From Ziziphus jujuba (Eukaryota; Streptophyta; Magnoliopsida; Rosales; Rhamnaceae), in the NCBI RefSeq assembly GCF_031755915.1, contig NC_083386.1, positions 11,594,001 to 11,658,000 of the forward strand: a stretch of 64,000 bases of DNA. The letters run 5' to 3'. Position 1 is the first letter of the stretch. Each line of letters opens with the position of its first letter. The notes beneath the pieces were generated by a model. The model did not search any database, had not been told where the DNA came from, and saw only the letters and a program-made list of their open reading frames with translations. The translations under genes and the position numbers were made by a program. Shown here one piece after another: positions 56,409-64,000 of the stretch.

Positions 56409-57146
56409 AATGCTTTTGTAACACTCCATCTTCATTGGTGCATCAATCACTCTTTACCAATATTATCCATAATTTAGTCAGTGCACTCGATATTGTGCTT
56501 TTTTCTTTAGAGCTTTCCAAGAGATCACTTATTCTTGGACTAGTCTAGCCTAAACACACTTAACTTCGAAGTTTATTTGAATCCTAAAGCCAACAATTCT
56601 AAAAAAGTCTTAACATTATAAGAGTGACTATCATTACATTTAAACTATCCCCTATACCACATCTAGACACTAAAGGATAGGATACCAAGTAGCCTGCCAA
56701 TGCCTCTTTCACCCACCCACACTGGCCATCACAATCCATTTTGAAGCCCAACATCTTTGCTGACACACTTTCAATCGGGCACAAGCTCTTTTGTAAGACC
56801 ACACCTCCATTGGCATATCTGTCACTCTCTATTGATATTGTGATGACCAAAGTGGGTGGATATAGGCACTAGCTCGTTACCTGATATCCAATCTGACATC
56901 TCTTGGGGTATGGAGGATAATTAAAATATAAAGGTAGTCATTCTGATAACGCCAAGACGGTTTTAGAATTAGCTTCAAGATTTTAAAGAACTCCTAAATT
57001 TAGCATGCTCAAGTGGAAGTAGTCCAAGGATGGGTGACCTTTTGGAAAGCTTTGAACAAAAAATTTCATATTAAATATGGTGGTTAAATTGGAGGTAATA
57101 TCGGAAAGGAGTGATAGGATCGCTTGTGGAGGTGGGGTATTAGAAA
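56409..57146. repeat. TRIM debris, two orientations
   Basis: Up to about 56,838 the sequence is a reversed, decayed TRIM LTR and internal segment. From about 56,839 (tgatgacc) a forward LTR runs to about 57,144. It ends ggggtatta, where element E6 begins. The matching primer site (atgatatcaaag) lies beyond E6 at 60,464. No genes. Confidence 0.5.
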
Positions 57147-60100
57147 TGTAACACCTGGTCCCAAAGTACAATGGAAATTTTCCAACTTTGAACGAGGTTG
57201 ACCGTTGACCGTTGATCGAAGGGGTCAAAAGTTGACTTTTTGACTCGGATGGAATTCTAGATTGACTGAGGTACCGTTACGAAGTACACGTTGGCATGAG
57301 TTCGTAGACTAGTAGTACGTCGAAAACGGAGCTACGGTTTGAAAGATATGAGCAAAACAAGATTGGGGTCCAAACTGTCCAAGGGGTGCCAGAGTTGACT
57401 TTTTATTCATGTAAAGTTGAGCTTTGACTCATGCATGGTTGTGAAGTACTCATCGATACTTCCGAATACCGTAATATGGTTTGAAAGTTATGGACATGAG
57501 AAATTTTCCGAATACCGTAATATTTTAATATTTTTGAATCTGTGAACAGTGAAACACCACATGTCGCGATCTCAACCATTCCTGTGAGTGCACAGTGGCA
57601 CCCATGTGGTTTTTCTTAGGTGAGGTTGGAGAGAAGAGAGAAAGGGGGGAGAGAGGAGAGAGAAAGAGAAGGGGGAAATCGGCCACCACCGGTTGGCCAT
57701 CGTCCGGCCACCAGAGGGCCACACGCACCACCCCACTGCCTCTACCTCCTCAATTCTGACCAGCCACCCAAATCTCACGGCCAACCGGCTGGTAACGCAC
57801 CAGGATCGGAGCATTTTCCGGCGATAGCCATTTTTCCCCTCCACCACCGTTTGACCCATTTCCGGCCATTTTCAGGCCACACGCACCAGCCACCCCTCAC
57901 CACCTTCTCATTTCCGACCAGCCCACCAAATTTCATGGCTACCGGACCTCCGATGTGCCGGGATCGGAGTATTCTCTGGCAAGGGGTCGAAAATCTTCCA
58001 ACCCAAATCTCTTCGCCGTCCAGCCTCCGTTTGCCTCACCGCCGGCCCCGTTGAAACCCTCTCCCCTTGATCTACAAAACCCCCAAAAATCTCAGCCACC
58101 AGCCACCGGACACGCCACCGGCGGCGACGGTTTCCGGTGGGATTCAGCGGCTCGCTGGAAAATCCAGTTCCCGCGAGTACCCAGTTGCACCGTCGGTCCC
58201 TCCCCACTAATTCTGACCCCTTGAACTCAGATCCAGGTCATTTTCCTCCAATTCACGATGGTTTGAGAGAATCGAGGCTCTAAAGGCCGAAAGCTTTCCG
58301 ACGAGATTCCGGCCACTTTGGGTCCGATCTCTGGGAAGTAAGACCGGATTCGTAATTCTCGTCACTCAAGCTTCAATTCGGTATATTATTCGTCAATTTT
58401 GGTTAACGTTTGTGTTTAACCCCCCCCGGTACCGGGTATTATTTACCTGAATAAAATATTATTTTATTTGACTGTGTGTGAATTATTGTTCTAGGAGCAC
58501 GTGTGCGTCGTGGAATTGATCCCATGGAGGATCTTAGATTAATTGTGTGCTCCAGGTGAGTGACCCACCTTTAAAACTATTTTGGGGTGATTCATTATGT
58601 TTATTTTGTGTTAATTTGATATCTAGAATTATGCTCATGTGGTGGAATTTAAAAATAATTGTGGAAAAAAGTATTATTTTATATATATATATATACCCAT
58701 TGATGCTAAATGAAGGTTTGGGTTATTAAGAAATTCTCGATTATTATCATTGTAATTTAATTGTATTTATTACGCATGAGCATTGTGTTTTCATTAATTG
58801 TGTTTTCATTAATTAATTGTATTTGGATTTTAATATTATTTTTGGGCATGATTTGATTTTTAAATATTTCAAGGAAAATATTGGTTTAAGTGGTGGTTTC
58901 AAATTTTATAATTATGCCCATGGAACATTATGTAATTCAATTTATTATGTTCCAAAAATATTTATGCCATCGGAAAATCTGAATATTTAAATTGATGGAA
59001 TTGGGAGCTGGTGGATTTGAAATTTGATCAAATTTATGCGATAAACTTATGTTGATGATTTATAAAGGAATTGTAGAAAATTTACGGGTTTAATTGGATG
59101 GAATAAACCCGATGATATTTATGGAATTTTGAGATTTTGAGATGTATTGATTTATGATTTTTAGATGCACCATACACGTACTGATGTTCTGTGTATATGG
59201 ATGTAATTAGTGCACACATGGATGTGATTAGCGCGCAGGTGAGTTATGGGGTTGTCCTGTGTTTGCCATCGGATGAGGGTAAGCCGCCCCTCCATGGCCG
59301 GGACACCTGTTTGCGGCGGCGCGGTGGGACGTCACGCGACCGTATGCCGGTTTCTCTCTTTAACCTCCTATCTGGCGGTACCTCGGGACATTGGATACTG
59401 TTGGCACCACTGGTATATAGTGGGTGCATCAAGTGATTTTCAGAACTTGGATTTCAAAATAAATATTTTGAAATTGTATTTAAATTAAGAATATATTCAA
59501 TGTTGTTTTTATTATTTATTTCAAATGGAGGTTTTAAATTGATTTAATCTTCCCTTTGCTTAATTCTTCAATAAATTGATATATTTTAATTAAACAATTA
59601 TTTCATAAATTGTTTTAATGTGAGTTTCATTAATATTTTTATATTATTTGTTTATGACATTATCGATCGTTTAGTAATTGTTACAAATTATTTTTATTCT
59701 ATTCCTATTTTATTTCCATTATAAATTTTGGATCCTTGATCTATTATGTTTTAACCGATATTTAGTTGATTAATTGATTCCTTGGTTTTCAGGAAATAGA
59801 AATAACGGGTTTTGCGAAAAGGATTTAAAAGGGGAACTTTTCCAACCGAGTGAATGGTGAGAGTTTTGAGAGGAAATATTATTTTCAATTAATTATTATT
59901 TATTAATTATTTAATCGTTTGGTATTGATTAATTAAGTTTCTTTTATTGTTATATTATTAATATTAAAAGCGTACAGTAGATAGGGTCACTCACTGAGAT
60001 GATTAGCATCTCATATTTCTAAATTCCGTTCCCCTAGGTTCAAAGATTGGGAGATGTTGATCGTCCGGGGCGAGCCCGACGTCCCAGTTCATTGCCGAAA

Positions 60101-60459
60101 GTTCAAGAAGCATTTCCTTCCTTTTTCCTCTCCATCTTGTATTGTTTCATCTATTATTGTATTAATTCCACATTTATTTATATAATGCTCTGTATACTGT
60201 ATTTGACATTTAGTTATTAATTATGCACTGATTTATTGTTATTCATTTGGAGTGCTGTAAAATTGTGGAATCAAATTGTAGTAATGTGGGAGGAATAAGG
60301 GGATGTATATAAAAGTGCATTTTCAGTGCAGAAAATTTATAGCAAGTCCAACCCTTAGGGGAGGTTCTGCCGGATTTTCCATTGGAAGGTCCGGTAGGGT
60401 TTCTCTGGGATCAGGGCTTGTCTAGGGTTCCGGTGAGGAATTTTGGACGGGTCTTGACA
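57147..60459 (+). mobile_element. E6: non-coding TGT...ACA element, probable solo LTR
   Basis: 3,313 bp, TGTAACACCTGGTCCC to GACGGGTCTTGACA, with target duplication agaaa at 57,142-57,146 and 60,460-60,464. The TTGAC array is at about 57,190-57,260, the GC-rich core at 57,650-58,330, the AATAAA region with a one-base-damaged hairpin at about 58,432-58,455, and the 61-bp block at 58,495-58,555. It sits at the LTR/primer-site junction of a TRIM. Confidence 0.78.
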
Positions 60460-60894
60460 AGAAATGATATCAAAGACTATATGAGGCCGAAAGTGTGATA
60501 GCGAGGACTTTGGACTCAAGAAGGTGGACAGTGGCAACCAGTGTGGGAGGATGTAGGACACTAACAGGCTATCTGGTATCCAGTCTCACATTGTCTATGT
60601 TTAAAAAAATTTTGAAGTTAAATGTGTTCAGTGGGTGTAATCCAAGGATGGCTGAGTCATAAGAAGTTCTAAACAAAAAATCCTATACTAAGTGCTCACC
60701 TAAGCATATTTAATTTCGGAGTTCTTTCAAATCTTGAAGTCAACCACTTTGAAAAGGCATTGATGTTATAAAAATGACTATCATTATATTTGCACAATCC
60801 TTCGTACCACACTCAAATAGTGTAGAATTGGATATCATGTAGTTTGCCAATGCCTCTTACACTCATCCATGCGGGTTGTCATAACTTTCAAGTA
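60460..60894. repeat. TRIM internal and LTR remnants beyond E6
   Basis: A decayed primer site (atgatatcaaag, 60,464-60,475) is followed by an internal segment ending aagaaggtggacag. A forward LTR piece runs to about 60,690, then a reversed LTR piece to about 60,890. Non-coding. Confidence 0.5.
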
Positions 60895-61345
60895 TAAAGT
60901 AAACTCTTTCAACTCTGATATTGTCTCCTCGGCTTTATTTTTAGCAATTTCATCCTCTTCAACTCTTTTTTGGTGCTGTTCTACTCAACCTACTTGAGTT
61001 CTTGGCCGCTACTTGTGCCTTTTCTATAATAAGCTTTTCCACCTACTCATTCTTTTGGCATTGAGCTTTGGCAGTTTTAGCCTCTTTTACCCTACTTTTA
61101 GCGCTGTCCAACTCAATTTTCAATGCCTTAGCCTTAGCCAATGCCTTTTGAATTACAATATTTACCACTAAAGCATCTGTTTGGCATTGTGATGCATCAT
61201 TAGAAATCTAGATATTTTGTAGCTAATACCTAATTAATTTTACTTCTTAAATAAAATTGATAGATACTAGACACAAGAAAACCTAATTACAATATTGTCA
61301 TGTGATTCAAACTACTAAAAACAAAAGTTAAAAAAATCAAATATG
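60895..61345 (-). repeat. Repeat R3 (coiled-coil-like remnant)
   Basis: Third copy of R, sharing the minus-strand heptad-like reading with R2 and the gcatgtgattc-type tail with R1. Broken in all frames. Confidence 0.45.
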
Positions 61346-61367
61346 AAAAAATCAATACCATATATAT

Positions 61368-61490
61368 ATAGGGGAGCACTCCCCTTACAAAGTTTTTTGA
61401 TAGTTAATCTAAACCTTGTAATTTATAATCTAACCATTTACATTAGCCTACTTAAAAATTTAACCTATTTTGTCAAAATATTATTTTCTA
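61368..61490. mobile_element. Left-arm fragment of the 5,226-6,048 MITE family
   Basis: Begins ggggagcactcccc and matches 5,226-5,345 through ttagcctacttaaaaa. It follows R3 exactly as the full MITE follows R1. The right half is missing. Confidence 0.5.
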
Positions 61491-62101
61491 TGACGACCAA
61501 TGTAGGCGAGTGTGGGACACTGGTAGGCTACCTGATATCCAATCCCACATCTTTCAGGTAGAGATCAGGGAATGGTTTAAATATAATGATAGTCACTCTT
61601 ACAACATCGAAGTCTTTTCAGAGTGGTTGGTTTCAGGGTTCGAAAGAACTCGAAGTTAGATATGCTTAGGTGAGAGCAATCTTATGATGTATGATCTCCT
61701 CAAAAGTTCTGAATAAAAAATATCATACCAAATGCAATGACAAAATTTGGGACAATATTGGCAAAGAGCAACAGATCTGCTAGTAGAGGCGAGGCATTAC
61801 AAATGATATCAAAGCTTATACATGGCCAGAAGAGTGCCAATGAAGATGCTATATGCCCCAAGGGGGTGGATTGTGTCAGTGTGGGCGAGTGCATGGCATT
61901 GGTAGGCTACTTGGTATTCAATCCCACATTGTCCGAGTGTAAATTAGGAGATAGTTCAAATATAACAATAATCACTCTCTTAACACCGAAGTTTTTTCAG
62001 AGCTGTTGATTTTAGGGTTCGAAAAAACTTCAAAGTTAAGCCTGCTTAGTTGGCTTTAAGGTTCAAAAGAACTCGGAAGTTAAGTGTATTCAGACTAGAG
62101 T
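61491..62101 (+). mobile_element. TRIM, 3' LTR interrupted by E7
   Basis: LTR1 is about 61,491-61,801 (tgacgacc...gcattaca). A degraded primer site (aatgatatcaaagc) starts at 61,802. The ~70-bp internal region ends with a ccccaagggggtggat polypurine-like tract. LTR2 starts near 61,872 and is cut at 62,101 by E7. The LTRs share the ggtaggctac...ttggta(t)tccaatcccacat region with visible divergence. No coding. Confidence 0.65.
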
Positions 62102-64000
62102 TGTAACACCCCGTCCCGAAGTACACCGAAAATTTCCAAAATTTGACCAAGGTTGACTGGGTTTGACCGTCGTTGACCGAAAGAGGTCAAATATTGACTT
62201 CTTACTCCTGATGGAATTTCACATTGACTGAGGTACCGTTAAAAAGAACACATTGTCACGAGTTCATAGACTAGTAGCACGTAAAAAACGGAGCTACAGT
62301 TTGAAAGTTATGAGCAAAACAAGTTGAGGTCCAAACTGTCCAAGGGATGCCGGAGTTGACTTTTTGTTTATGCAAAGTTGAGCTTTGACTCATGCATGGT
62401 TGTGAAGTACACGTCGATATGAGTTCATAGACTAGTGGCACGTTTAAATTGGACATCTAGTTAAAAAGTTATGGACATGTAAAATTTTTCGAATACCGTA
62501 ATATTTTAATATATTTTTACTTGAATGAACAGTGTATGCCACGTGTCGTATTTTCAGCCAAATCCCGTGAGTGATCAGTGTCACCCACGAGTGGCTTTTA
62601 TTTTGGCAAAACATGGGAGCCAGGAAGAGGAGAGAGAAAGAAGGGAGGAGAGAGAGAGAGAGAAAGAGAGCTAAAGAGAGAAACACAACCGGCCAACTGC
62701 CGTTCACCCATTTCTGGCCATCAGAACAGTACACGCACCACCCTAGCTTGAAGCCCACCTGAAAACTAGCCAGCCAGCCAAAAATCACGACCAACTGACC
62801 GCCGATGCACCCGGATCGAGACTTTTTCCAGTGGTGGCGCCGATTACTTCAAACTCAAATTTCTCCCTATTGAGTCACCCATTCCCCAATCTACCTTCCC
62901 ACCAAAAATCACGGCCAGTGGCCATCGGATGCACCGTCGGGGGTGGTGGATTCTGGTGACCACGACGGCTTGTCGAGAAATCGACTTTCCAGCGAGCTTC
63001 CAGTTGCACCACCCATCTTTTCCCACTAATTCCGACCCTCTGAACAAATCCGGTGTCCACTTTCCTCAATTCGCGATGGATTGAGAGAATCGAGAACTTG
63101 AATTCCGAGAGTTTTTCGGCGAGATCCCAGTCACCACGGGTCCGATCTCCAGGAGGTAAGCCTCAATCCGCGATCCTCATTCCATAAGCTTCGTTTCGGT
63201 ATATTACTCGTAAATTTTGGTTAACGTTTGTGTTAGTCCCCCCCCCCCCGGGTACTGGGTATTATTTATCCGAATAAAATATTAATTTATTTGAGTTGTT
63301 CAATATTGTTGTTCTAGGAGCACGTGTGCATCATGGAATTTATCCCATGGAGAATCTTGGGTTAATTGCGTGCTCGAGGTGAGTGACCCACCTTCGAAAT
63401 TAATTTTGGGAGTTAGATTAATTATATTGTAATATTTTAATATTTGAATGTTTTTATTTTATGTTAATTGCTAGATAAATTGTGAATTAAATTTTGATGC
63501 CCATATTTGAATAAATTGAAATATATGATTGTTTTTGATAAATTATGGAAATCTAGATTTTATGACAATTTGATATTTAAAGGAATTGTAAAAGTAATAT
63601 TATTTGATTTATTACGGAATTTAGTTGTGAATTTATTTTGATTAATAAAAAAATGCCTTTATATAAATTTATGCATTGTGGAAATTATTTTATGGTATTG
63701 AGGATTTGTGGAATTAAATTATATATGAAATTCATACGGTTTTAATATTATTTTTAGTATGATTTGATTTTATAGATTTCAAGAAAAATATTAATTTAAG
63801 TTATGGTGCTCTCAAAATATATATTTATGCACTTGAAATATTACCTAGTTGATTTTATGATATGAGAAAAATTATATATTATTGATGGATTTATGCTGGT
63901 GTTATTTAAGAAAAATGTGGGAATGTGAATTTAAAAAATGGTATAATTCCCACAGTGAATTTTGGAAAAATTAGGTATTTTAATAATAAATTTGGTTATC
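62102..64000 (+). mobile_element. E7: non-coding TGT...ACA element, cut by window end
   Basis: Begins TGTAACACCCCGTCCC inside a TRIM LTR; the left flank is agagt. The TTGAC-rich start is at 62,140-62,230, a (ga)n tract at 62,633-62,672, the GC-rich core at 62,690-63,140, AATAAA near 63,273, and the 61-bp block at 63,318-63,378. The right end lies beyond the window. Confidence 0.72.

Overview
The window is plant nuclear DNA. It is AT-rich and carries intron-containing plant genes, Ty1-copia retrotransposons with a tRNA-Met primer site, TRIM elements and long microsatellites. A rosid-like eudicot is a guess; nothing in the sequence fixes the species. Host coding content is two tandem, minus-strand cucumisin-type subtilisin-like serine proteases (family S8A). 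Almost everything else is mobile-element sequence, often nested.

Layout: 1-5,029 is a repeat (R1) interrupted by a 4.9 kb non-coding element (E1). 5,226-6,048 is an inverted-repeat MITE. 6,050-17,402 is the remains of one old minus-strand copia element, split by a younger RE-type copia (6,404-11,591) and by a TRIM (11,683-15,870) that itself hosts element E2 (12,060-15,508). 17,417-19,175 is a long fold-back element with a 9-bp target duplication. 19,703-27,092 is subtilase gene A (10 exons, 731 aa, intact). 28,288-41,200 is gene A's upstream duplicated flank, swollen by elements F1 (hosting E4), F2 (hosting E3) and TRIM debris. 42,977-48,000 is subtilase gene B (10 exons) with a one-base frameshift in its last exon. 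50,466-56,403 is element E5, containing an F fragment, which contains E5b and a complete TRIM with two identical 174-bp LTRs. 56,404-62,101 is TRIM debris interrupted by E6, plus R3. From 62,102 the window ends inside E7.

The most distinctive component is the E family: 2.9-4.9 kb non-coding units with TGT...ACA ends, 5-bp target duplications and no terminal repeats of their own. They behave like solo LTRs of a long-LTR retrotransposon. Each carries a dense array of TTGAC (W-box-like) motifs near one end, a hairpin followed by AATAAA, and a 61-bp block bounded by AG and usually GTGAGT.

Genes A and B arose by duplication of a unit of about 7.7 kb, still compact around B (about 42.74-50.46 kb) and expanded to nearly 22 kb around A. 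All splice positions correspond. Both copies share an apparent GC-AG first intron and similar TATA boxes with upstream (GA)n tracts.
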